From Marinobacterium halophilum (GTDB lineage: Bacteria > Pseudomonadota > Gammaproteobacteria > Pseudomonadales > Balneatricaceae): a stretch of DNA of 64,000 nucleotides. The stretch spans positions 76,473 to 140,472 of the forward strand of contig NZ_PYGI01000009.1 in NCBI RefSeq assembly GCF_003014615.1. Reading direction: 5' to 3'. Below, one piece after another: positions 55,746 to 64,000 of the stretch. Position numbers and translations under genes: made by a program. Numbering within the stretch: position 1 is the first letter of the stretch; every line of letters begins with the position of its first letter. The notes below the pieces were generated by a model. The model had not been told where the DNA came from and searched no databases. It worked only from the letters and a program-made list of their open reading frames with translations.

Positions 55746-55990
55746 GCCGATGGCGCTCCATTGCCTGGGAAATCGGTCACCTCTATTTCGCCGTCCTGTT
55801 CGGTCAGCAGCTGCACTTTCTGTTCGGCCTGTTGCAGGATGCCCTGACAGTCGCGGGTCAGTCGAATGCCCTCCTCGAAGGCCTTGAGTGCGTCTTCGAT
55901 AGGCAGGTCGCCCTGTTCAAGTTGTTCGACCAGCCCTTCAAGCTGTTGCAGGGCCTGTTCAAAGTCCGGTGTTTTCGGTTTGCGTGCCAT
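55742..55990 (-). CDS. xseB: Exodeoxyribonuclease VII small subunit
   Basis: An 82-residue helical protein ([20 protein letters not shown], then [20 protein letters not shown]), typical of XseB, which binds the large subunit XseA. The C-terminal tail ([16 protein letters not shown]) is slightly longer than average. First gene of the xseB-ispA-dxs operon. Confidence 0.95.
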   Translation of the reverse strand: MARKPKTPDFEQALQQLEGLVEQLEQGDLPIEDALKAFEEGIRLTRDCQGILQQAEQKVQLLTEQDGEIEVTDFPGNGAPSA

Positions 55991-56171
55991 GGCGGTGTAT
56001 TGTCTCCTCTAGGCTGCTCACGTTAACCAACCGTGTGATAACGGTCAATCCGGCATCGGGAAAAACCCCGGTAAAGAGGATGAACACCCGTTCTATTCTG
56101 GTATTATCGTGGTGGGCAGCGGCTGTATCTTGCCTGTGTATTCGGTCGGAAATTCTATTCAGGAGCGATCA

Positions 56172-56930
56172 GTGGATCTGGCTACCCTCGTTGGTCTTAT
56201 CGGGGCCTTTGGTATCATCATCGCGGCTATGGTACTTGGCGGCGATATCGGTGTTTTTGTTAACCCTCCCTCAATCCTGATTGTTGTCGGCGGCACCTTG
56301 CTGGTGGTGTTGATGAAGTTCACGCTGGCCCAGTTTCTGGGGTCGGGCAAGGCGATGGTCAAGGCCTTCATGTTCAAGTCAGTGAACCCGGAAGATATTA
56401 TTGCGGAAACTGTTGATCTGGCCGACGCGGCGCGTAAAGGGGGATTGCTGTCGCTGGAAGACAAGCAGGTCTCGTTGGACTTCATGCAGCGGGGCATTCA
56501 GCTGTTGGTGGATGGCCACGATCCGGAGGTGGTCAAGCAGCTGCTGAACAAGGAAGCTCGGCTGACCTACGACCGCCACGATTTCGGCAGCAAGTTGTTC
56601 CGAGCCATGGGTGATGTGGCCCCGGCGATGGGCATGATCGGCACCCTGGTGGGCCTGGTACAGATGCTGTCCAACATGTCCGACCCCAAATCGATCGGTC
56701 CGGCAATGGCGGTGGCACTGCTGACCACACTGTACGGAGCCATGATCGCCAACATGTTCGCACTGCCGGTGGCTGACAAGCTGGAGGTGCGTCGTGACGA
56801 GGAAGCACTCAATCAGGCCCTGGTTATTGACGGTTTGCTGGCCATCCAGGCGGGGCAGAACCCACGTGTAATCGATCAAATGCTGCGCAATTATCTGCCT
56901 GAAGGCAAACGCGTCGTTGCCGAAAGCTGA
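56172..56930 (+). CDS. pomA: Flagellar stator protein PomA (MotA family)
   Basis: A 252-residue membrane protein with four helices, forming the ion-driven stator with PomB. It starts VDLATLVGLIGAFGIIIAAM as in sodium-type PomA. The pore-lining segment is APAMGMIGTLVGLVQML near residue 160, with a large cytoplasmic loop between helices 2 and 3 (LEDKQVSLDFMQRGIQLLVD). GTG 56172 is chosen, with AGGAG six bases upstream; the open frame further upstream is not homologous. pomB follows after 11 bp. Confidence 0.95.
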   Translation: MDLATLVGLIGAFGIIIAAMVLGGDIGVFVNPPSILIVVGGTLLVVLMKFTLAQFLGSGKAMVKAFMFKSVNPEDIIAETVDLADAARKGGLLSLEDKQVSLDFMQRGIQLLVDGHDPEVVKQLLNKEARLTYDRHDFGSKLFRAMGDVAPAMGMIGTLVGLVQMLSNMSDPKSIGPAMAVALLTTLYGAMIANMFALPVADKLEVRRDEEALNQALVIDGLLAIQAGQNPRVIDQMLRNYLPEGKRVVAES

Positions 56931-56941
56931 GGGAGTCGGCA

Positions 56942-57871
56942 ATGAGTGACGAGAACGAAGAAAAGTGTAAATGTCCTCCTGCAGGGGCGCCCATGTGGAT
57001 GGCGACCTTTGCCGACCTGATGTCGCTGTTGATGTGCTTTTTCGTTCTGCTGCTGTCCTTTTCCGAGATGGATGTGCTCAAGTTCAAGCAGCTGGCCGGT
57101 TCCATGCGTGAGGCTTTCGGCGTTCAGACCCAGATCAAGGTCGAGGATATTCCCAAGGGGACCTCGATCATTGCTCAGGAGTTCAGCCCTGGACGTCCTG
57201 AACCGACGCCGTTGAATGAAGTGCGGCAGATGACGGTCAACAATGACATGAACAGCCTCGATATCCGCTCGCTTGAAGGCGAGGCGCAGGTAGAGGATAA
57301 GCTCAAAGGGCTGGAAGAGCTGCGCCGTGAGCAGGAAGCCGAAGCGCGAGAGCAGGCGATTGCAGTGGCGGAGGCATTGTCGGCTGAAATCGGTGAAGGC
57401 AGTATCGAGGTGGAAACCGAAGGCACTCGCATCATCATCCGGGTCAAGGAACGTGGTGCCTTTGACTCGGGCTCGGCAGAACTCAAATTTGCCTATATTC
57501 CGGTGATTGCCAAGATCCGGGACCTGTTGCTCGATATCAGCGGCAAGGTGGCGATCGAAGGGCATACGGATAACCTGCCCTATGGTGGCCGTCGCTTTGA
57601 ATCCAACTGGGATCTGTCCGCGGCCAGGGCGCTGTCGGTGGCGCATGAACTGTTTGCCGACCGGCGGATTGATCAATCCCGTTTCAGCATTACCGGATAT
57701 GCCGAAGCGCGCCCCTTGGGCCCGAACAATACAGCGGCCTTGCGTGCCCGTAACCGCCGCGTCGAAATTGTTATCCAGAAGGGTGATGCCGAGGAGGCAC
57801 TGGAAAAACTGCAGTCGCGAGAAGAGGGCGATACCGAGGGTGAGCCGATTGACCCGGGTGTTCTGTTCTGA
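56942..57871 (+). CDS. pomB: Flagellar stator protein PomB (MotB family)
   Basis: A 309-residue protein. Its single N-terminal helix carries the ion-binding Asp in MATFADLMSLLMCFFVLLL (about residues 20-40). A plug/linker region follows. The C-terminal OmpA-like peptidoglycan-binding domain has GHTDNLPYGGRRFESNWDLS and ARNRRVEIVI. Start MSDENEEKCKCPPAGAP. Similarity to Pseudomonas and Vibrio PomB suggests Na+ coupling, inferred from overall likeness. Confidence 0.95.
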   Translation: MSDENEEKCKCPPAGAPMWMATFADLMSLLMCFFVLLLSFSEMDVLKFKQLAGSMREAFGVQTQIKVEDIPKGTSIIAQEFSPGRPEPTPLNEVRQMTVNNDMNSLDIRSLEGEAQVEDKLKGLEELRREQEAEAREQAIAVAEALSAEIGEGSIEVETEGTRIIIRVKERGAFDSGSAELKFAYIPVIAKIRDLLLDISGKVAIEGHTDNLPYGGRRFESNWDLSAARALSVAHELFADRRIDQSRFSITGYAEARPLGPNNTAALRARNRRVEIVIQKGDAEEALEKLQSREEGDTEGEPIDPGVLF

Positions 57872-57875
57872 GCAT

Positions 57876-57903
57876 AAAAAAACCGCCTGATGGCGGTTTT
57901 TTT
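57876..57903. terminator. Bidirectional rho-independent terminator
   Basis: AAAAAACCGCC / GGCGGTTTTTT with a TGAT loop, between the convergent pomB and cytochrome c5 genes; A- and T-tracts on the two sides. Confidence 0.93.
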
Positions 57904-57924
57904 ACATCGGCCGATTGCAGCGAC

Positions 57925-58230
57925 TTACTTGGCGGCGTCCAGCATGTACTCGATAGCGACTTTCAGTTCAGTATCGGAGCAGTCCATGCAGGTGCCTTTC
58001 GGCGGCATGGCATTGATGCCGGTGATGGCAGTGGCCAGCAAGGCGTCGATACCTTTCTCGGCCCGCGGCGCCCAGGCAGCAGCATCACCGAACTTGGGTG
58101 CGCCAGCAACGCCGGCAACGTGGCATACCGCACACTTGGTATTGTATACCTCTTCGCCGGAACGCTCGGCCATGGCTGCAGCCGGAGTCAGCAGCATGGT
58201 AGCTGCGGCGATCAGCAGTGATTTTTTCAT
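57925..58230 (-). CDS. Cytochrome c5-type monohaem protein
   Basis: A 101-residue periplasmic electron carrier. Sec signal peptide is residues 1-21 (MKKSLLIAAATMLLTPAAAM, then A). Haem attachment is CAVCH near residue 33. The distal ligand Met is in ITGINAMPPKG. The extra cysteine pair in GTCMDCSDTEL is characteristic of cytochrome c5. Likely feeds a terminal oxidase or another periplasmic acceptor. Apparently monocistronic. Confidence 0.92.
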   Translation of the reverse strand: MKKSLLIAAATMLLTPAAAMAERSGEEVYNTKCAVCHVAGVAGAPKFGDAAAWAPRAEKGIDALLATAITGINAMPPKGTCMDCSDTELKVAIEYMLDAAK

Positions 58231-58376
58231 TGCAGGTTTCCTTTGTTTGGTCAGGCTTACACTTGATTATACTCAATACGCTGAGTTTAGGTTTGGTATT
58301 GGACAAATGTAAATAGAACGAAGGTGCGGCATGTTGCCGCCCCTCTGTTTACGTTCAGGAAAGTCCTGCGGTTTAC

Positions 58377-58583
58377 CTAGCGTGCGCGCCCAAGGCGCAT
58401 GGCGAATTCGGCTTGCCCCTGCAGCAGGCGGTCATGGCAGCGTGAGCGTTCCTGCAGGCGATGTTCACGAATGGCCTGCTCAAGTACTTCGTGGGGCACC
58501 GCAACCAGGTTGCGGACATCTTCAATGGAGTAACCGCGGTTCAGCAACTGCTTCAGCTGAGCGGTGAGTCGAATCGAACTCAT
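58377..58583 (-). CDS. Small hypothetical protein
   Basis: A 68-residue, mostly helical, charged protein (MSSIRLTAQLKQLLNRGYSI, then EDVRNLVAVPHEVLEQAI). The Gly-Tyr-Ser turn between two helices recalls a helix-turn-helix, so it may bind DNA or another protein. AGAGGA lies eight bases before the ATG, which supports expression. I do not recognise a family. It lies alone between cytochrome c5 and dsbB. Confidence 0.6.
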   Translation of the reverse strand: MSSIRLTAQLKQLLNRGYSIEDVRNLVAVPHEVLEQAIREHRLQERSRCHDRLLQGQAEFAMRLGRAR

Positions 58584-58643
58584 AATGGCATCCTCTTTAG
58601 TGTCATGACGCCATTATGAACTGCAGATTGTGACGGTCTGGTG

Positions 58644-59156
58644 TCAGTTGTGCGCTGTTTTCTTGACGAGGTTGGCACCCATTGCGGCGGCGGCCAGAAC
58701 TACAAACAGGGAACCGGCGACGGCCAGCAGCTCAGCCATGGTAAAACCGGCAAATACTTCGGGGGTATAACCGCATGACTCCCAGATTTCAAACATCCAC
58801 GGCCACCACAGCTCTGGAGTAAACCAGGTTGGCAAGCCCGAATCCAGAGAGCAGGCGCTTTCAATCCAGGTACGCTCGGTTGCCAGTGTACGCCAGCTGC
58901 GTTCACTGAAGCCCAGTGCAATAATCAAGGTCAGCAGATGACAGCCGGTCTGTGCTTTCGGACAGCGGGGCGTCAGCAGCGCCGCAAGTGCGACCAAAAT
59001 CAGTGCAAACAACCACAAGCGTATATGGATACAAAGAACACAGGGTCCGTAATCAAGCACGTACTGGAAATAAAGTGCGACACTCTCCGCCAGCAGTGCG
59101 CCAATCAGCAAAACCAGCCAATAAATACGTGAGCCCAGCAGCTGCAGAGAGAACAT
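58644..59156 (-). CDS. dsbB: Disulfide bond formation protein B
   Basis: A 170-residue inner-membrane protein with four helices that reoxidises DsbA and passes electrons to quinone. The first redox pair is CVLC in YGPCVLCIHIRLW (about residues 39-42). The second pair is in the periplasmic loop, ESACSLDSGLP and ESCGYTPEVFAG. ATG 59156 (MFSLQLLGSR) is supported by AGAGG eight bases upstream. The arrangement matches DsbB; the DsbA partner is not in the window. Confidence 0.9.
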   Translation of the reverse strand: MFSLQLLGSRIYWLVLLIGALLAESVALYFQYVLDYGPCVLCIHIRLWLFALILVALAALLTPRCPKAQTGCHLLTLIIALGFSERSWRTLATERTWIESACSLDSGLPTWFTPELWWPWMFEIWESCGYTPEVFAGFTMAELLAVAGSLFVVLAAAAMGANLVKKTAHN

Positions 59157-60833
<1,677 letters not shown>

Positions 60834-60852
60834 TCCTGCACGGTTAAGTCCA

Positions 60853-60885
60853 AAAAAAGCCCGCATTGTTCTGCGGGCTTTTTTG
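60853..60885 (+). terminator. Rho-independent terminator after gdhA
   Basis: AAAAAAGCCCGCA / TGCGGGCTTTTTT with a 6-base loop; it can also end the convergent chemoreceptor transcript. Confidence 0.93.
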
Positions 60886-60904
60886 TTGGCGGCTGGCGGA
60901 GATG

Positions 60905-62224
60905 TCAGTCGGCCTTGACCTGCTCGGTGAACTGGCCGATGGTGGCGACGACGCGTTGAGCTTCTTCACGAATTTCAAGCATGACCGCACCGGTCTTGTT
61001 CGCGAGGATCACGCCCTGTTCTATCTGGGCCTGGCTGCTGCGGGTTTCATCGGCGGCATTGGAGGCTAATTGCCGATTCTGTTCGACGACCTGCTTGATC
61101 TCTTCAGTGGCCAGGCTGGTGCGTTGTGCCAGGTTGCGTACTTCATCCGCGACCACGGCAAACCCTCGTCCCTGTGAACCGGCACGTGCCGCTTCGATCG
61201 CAGCATTAAGGGCGAGGAGATTGGTTTGCTCGGCAATTTCCTGAATGACGGCTACGATGCGGCCGATTTTGCCTGACTGCTCGTTGAGTGCCAGCACTTG
61301 GTCAGAGACGGTCTTCAGACGGGTTTCAATGCTACGCACCATTTCGACGGTTTCCTCTACCGCCCGCGCACCATTCACAGCGCTGTTGTCGGTTTCCAGT
61401 GCGGTTTCATAGGCAATTTGTGCCGCATCTGATTCTGCGTTGCGGCGCAGGACCTCGGGCGTGATATTGCTGGCAATCTTGATGACGCCAAAGAGCTCAC
61501 CCAGTGCGTTATACACGGGATTGTAGGTTGCACGTAGCCATACAGCCTGGCCTGACCGGCTTTCCCGTTCAAAAATGTCGGAAATGTATTCGCCCTGATT
61601 CAGCCGTTTCCAGAACTGTTTGTAGTCGGTGCTTGCGGTGTAATCGGAAGCGCAGAATAAGCTGTGGTGACGGCCTTCTATTTCGTGTGCTGCATAGCCC
61701 ATGGTTGTGAGAAAGTTGTCGTTGGCGCGTACCACTTCACCGTCGAGGTTGAATTCGATGACGGCCATTGAGCGGTTGATCGCATTAAGAAAGCTTTTAT
61801 GCAGCTGTTCGGCCTCAACGGCCTCGGTAATATCCTTGGCCAGCTTGATCACCTTGACGACTCGGCCATTCATGTCGACTACCGGCATGTAGCTGGCTTC
61901 AAGCCAGATGCTGTCGCCATTCTTGTTCAGGCGGTTGAAACGGTCGCTGACACTTTTATTTCGGGCCAATTCGCGCCAGAACTGAGTATAGGCGGGGCTT
62001 TGGGTCAGGCTGCGTGTGCATAACATGCTGTGATGCTGTCCGATCAGCTCATCTTCACGGTAGCCGCTGGCCTGCTGAAACAAGAGGTTGGCGGTGAGAA
62101 TCTTGCCATCAGGCGTAAACTCAATCATCGCCATATTGTCGCGGATGGCATCAATCAACTGATGTGCTTCGAACAGCTGTTCCTTGGAGGTCGATAATTC
62201 TTGCTTCAGTTTGCGTGCAAACAT
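60905..62224 (-). CDS. Soluble chemotaxis receptor with two PAS domains (BdlA/Aer-2-like)
   Basis: A 439-residue methyl-accepting chemotaxis protein without membrane helices. Two PAS domains are at about 18-135 and 145-260, each with WLEASYMPV- or [13 protein letters not shown] endings, suggesting haem, flavin or no cofactor. The signalling domain (about 275-439) has the hairpin tip [20 protein letters not shown] and [12 protein letters not shown]. The PAS-PAS-MCP layout and cytoplasmic location resemble BdlA of Pseudomonas aeruginosa, which links nutrient cues to biofilm dispersal. Function by homology is inference. No C-terminal pentapeptide for CheR docking is evident. Confidence 0.9.
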   Translation of the reverse strand: MFARKLKQELSTSKEQLFEAHQLIDAIRDNMAMIEFTPDGKILTANLLFQQASGYREDELIGQHHSMLCTRSLTQSPAYTQFWRELARNKSVSDRFNRLNKNGDSIWLEASYMPVVDMNGRVVKVIKLAKDITEAVEAEQLHKSFLNAINRSMAVIEFNLDGEVVRANDNFLTTMGYAAHEIEGRHHSLFCASDYTASTDYKQFWKRLNQGEYISDIFERESRSGQAVWLRATYNPVYNALGELFGVIKIASNITPEVLRRNAESDAAQIAYETALETDNSAVNGARAVEETVEMVRSIETRLKTVSDQVLALNEQSGKIGRIVAVIQEIAEQTNLLALNAAIEAARAGSQGRGFAVVADEVRNLAQRTSLATEEIKQVVEQNRQLASNAADETRSSQAQIEQGVILANKTGAVMLEIREEAQRVVATIGQFTEQVKAD

Positions 62225-62452
62225 GTGACACGTCCCGTATTACGGCTATTTTGGGGGAGGCATCTGTGGAAGCTCGGGCAATGAGTGGGGGAAACACCAA
62301 AGCACACAGAGTCATATATTAAAATTATTGGTTAATATATGCATTTATTTCGTCATCAAAAGGTGACATACGTCATTGTGAGGTTTGTCGGATCAGTGGC
62401 TGTCGCCGATAATATGAGTACCTTGAGCGGGCAAGGTGTGATCGGGCCGCGA

Positions 62453-63298
62453 TCAACGGTTCTCGCTGTCGGCCGCGCGGGCCAGTAACCGGTCCAGCCA
62501 ACGCGTCGGCAGGACACGGCGCAAATAGCCCAACAAATAGGTTGGCACAGTCACATAGTAGCGTGGCCGTGGGCGCTTGCTTTCCAGTGCATGCTGTAAT
62601 GCTTTGAACACGGCCTCGGGTGGGAGGGTAAAGCTGGAGTCCTGCTTGTCACCGCCCTCCAGGCGTTTTAGCACCCCGGCGTACACCTGAGCATGCGCGC
62701 TGCGTATATAGTTGATATTGCGCTTGAAGGCTGTCAGTGCGTTGTGTCGAAAAGCACTGCTGATTGGCCCGGGTTCGATCAGGCTGATATGGATACCGCT
62801 GCCGCGAAGTTCCTGACGGTAGGTATCGGTGATCCCTTCGATAGCGAACTTGGACGCGTTGTAAGCTCCGCGATACTTCATGGCGACGAGACCGAGCACG
62901 GAAGAGTTCATGATGATACGGCCGCTGCCCTGCTGGCGCATGATCGGCAATACCCGATTGGTCAGTTCGACCCAGCCAAACACATTGGTTTCAAATTGGG
63001 CACGCAATACGCCCCGACTCAAATCTTCCACTGCGCCGGGCTGGCCGTAAGCCCCATTGTTGAACAGCGCATCGAGCCGACCGCCGGTCAGCTCAAGCGC
63101 ATGGGCGACCCCCCGCTCGATCGATGCCGAGGAGTTCAAATCAAGCACGAAACTTTCCAGCCCCATGGCTTCGAGCGCCACCACATCATCAGGATTACGC
63201 ACGGTTGCCAGTACACGGTAGCCGGATTCACGCAGCCGGATAGCGCAGTGTTGACCAATGCCGGTAGAGCAGCCGGTAATAAGTATGGATTGCGTCAC
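62453..63298 (-). CDS. Short-chain dehydrogenase/reductase
   Basis: A 281-residue NAD(P)-dependent oxidoreductase. The cofactor motif is TGCSTGIGQ (residues 8-16). NNGAYG follows near residue 85 and the catalytic YNASK near 152, with Ser in MNSSVLG. PGPIS follows the active site. Start is GTG (VTQSILITGC) with AGAGG upstream. The C-terminal extension after residue 240 (PRYYVTVPTYLLGYLRRVLP) is hydrophobic. Substrate unknown. Confidence 0.9.
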   Translation of the reverse strand: MTQSILITGCSTGIGQHCAIRLRESGYRVLATVRNPDDVVALEAMGLESFVLDLNSSASIERGVAHALELTGGRLDALFNNGAYGQPGAVEDLSRGVLRAQFETNVFGWVELTNRVLPIMRQQGSGRIIMNSSVLGLVAMKYRGAYNASKFAIEGITDTYRQELRGSGIHISLIEPGPISSAFRHNALTAFKRNINYIRSAHAQVYAGVLKRLEGGDKQDSSFTLPPEAVFKALQHALESKRPRPRYYVTVPTYLLGYLRRVLPTRWLDRLLARAADSENR

Positions 63299-63451
63299 AT
63301 TTGCCTCTTTTCAGGACCGTCGATGTTATGCACACCGCAGTGTGACGAATTCAACGATATCAGGATGATGTGGAAACAGGTGCCTCGGACGCCCCCTGTT
63401 GGCAATGCCTTGTTGCTCGGGTGTCCCGGTGGACATGGGGATGCTTTACGA

Positions 63452-63760
63452 CTAATACTTCCATTCGATATACGTGATCTGTCCGCTGTTGCTTTGCACT
63501 ACATACGTGACTTTCTTGATTTCGTATTCGTATATACGCCCGTGTGTGCTGCCTTTCCGCCTGCACGACATGACGGAGGGTTTAGCGCACACTTTGCCCG
63601 AGTAGCTTTTTGTTGGTTTTATGTGCTGATGGATTTTTGCGACCGGATCTCCGGTTTTGATCAGGACGCGTCCGTCGTTCAGTCTGAAACCTGCATGTGC
63701 ATTGCTTGCCAATACGCATGACAATGCCAGCGTTGTGACTGTTGTTTTCAATGTGCTCAT
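63452..63760 (-). CDS. Small secreted DUF2845-like protein
   Basis: A 102-residue protein. Sec signal peptide is about residues 1-24 (STLKTTVTTLALSCVLASNA then HA). The mature part begins GFRLNDGRVLIKTGDPVAKI, like the start of DUF2845 domains, and ends YVVQSNSGQITYIEWKY, also typical. Two cysteines (KVCAKPSVMSC) could form a disulfide. Likely periplasmic, function unknown. ATG 63760 follows AGGGAAGAACA. Confidence 0.75.
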   Translation of the reverse strand: MSTLKTTVTTLALSCVLASNAHAGFRLNDGRVLIKTGDPVAKIHQHIKPTKSYSGKVCAKPSVMSCRRKGSTHGRIYEYEIKKVTYVVQSNSGQITYIEWKY

Positions 63761-63972
63761 TGTTCTTCCCTGATATGCAAACATCCTTTATTGCCGACGA
63801 CTTCGGCTCATTTGCGCCACTCAATATACAGACCCTGAAAGCGACTGACTACAGGCGTGCGGCCGGGATGCTGAAGGGGTGGTTGCATCTTTTACACCGT
63901 TAGCAGTCCGAGTTACCCACGAACAGTAGACACCTTCTATAGTTAGGTTTACCCCTGACGCGGAGGTGTAAG

Positions 63973-64000
63973 ATGGCCAGGAAAAAGTACCAGCACTATA
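63973..64000 (+). CDS. Start of a gene, perhaps an insertion-sequence transposase (partial)
   Basis: ATG at 63973 with GGAGGTG before it; only nine codons fit in the window (MARKKYQHY). A basic, aromatic start of this kind is common in IS3-family OrfA proteins. ACACCT (63930) and AGGTGT (63964) form a possible hairpin just upstream, and the bases from about 63921 could be an IS end. Too short to identify firmly. Confidence 0.4.

Overview
The window is about 64 kb of a gammaproteobacterial chromosome. The core gene order (nrdR-ribD-ribE-ribBA-ribH-nusB-thiL-pgpA-ribA, then dxs-ispA-xseB, then pomAB), the sodium-type flagellar stator, the Na+/proline symporter and the NADP-type glutamate dehydrogenase suggest a marine or halotolerant member of the Oceanospirillales/Pseudomonadales, for example a Marinobacterium- or Neptuniibacter-like organism. 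That placement is inferred from gene content and order; no 16S gene is present.

Layout. 1-4.6 kb: the 3' part of a TolC-like type I secretion outer-membrane gene, a family 4 glycosyltransferase, a small membrane protein, and a large 5'-nucleotidase-like metallophosphatase that ends in DUF4214 modules and has no Sec signal. 4.7-11.1 kb: a proline utilisation locus (AraC-type regulator, PutA, a separate PutA C-terminal domain, PutP). The C-terminal aldehyde-dehydrogenase-like domain of PutA is encoded by its own gene. 11.2-16.4 kb: hemE, a beta-carbonic anhydrase, a YeiH-type exporter divergent from its LysR regulator, and metY. 16.5-32.5 kb: an accessory region dominated by one 12.8-kb gene for a 4264-residue surface or secreted protein (DUF4347 at the N-terminus, many cadherin/VCBS/Ig-like modules, SwmB, a Pro-Glu hinge, DUF4214, a short conserved tail). 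It is flanked by an AraC-type regulator and an orphan OmpR-type response regulator. Decayed IS3-family fragments lie on both outer sides, and one of them abuts a 79-bp remnant of a second gene with the same secretion-tail sequence.

32.7-37.5 kb: radA, a PilZ protein, a membrane diguanylate cyclase and ettA. 37.7-45 kb: a tightly coupled operon of membrane proteins with a MoxR ATPase and a DUF58 protein (DUF4234, RDD, SpoIIM-like, DUF4129, DUF4350, MoxR, DUF58). 45-56 kb: glyA, nrdR and the riboflavin operon, followed by the convergent isoprenoid genes. 56-64 kb: the PomAB stator, cytochrome c5, a small unknown protein, DsbB, gdhA, a soluble double-PAS chemotaxis receptor, a short-chain dehydrogenase, a small DUF2845-like secreted protein, and at the right edge the first codons of a probable transposase gene.

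How the parts may work together. The TolC fragment, the DUF4214 phosphatase and the giant protein suggest type I secretion of very large calcium-dependent surface proteins. The diguanylate cyclase, PilZ protein and PAS chemoreceptor would fit switching between attachment and swimming, but nothing in the sequence links them directly to the giant protein. Much of the rest is ordinary housekeeping. The points most worth attention are the giant-protein island with its remnants, and the split PutA.
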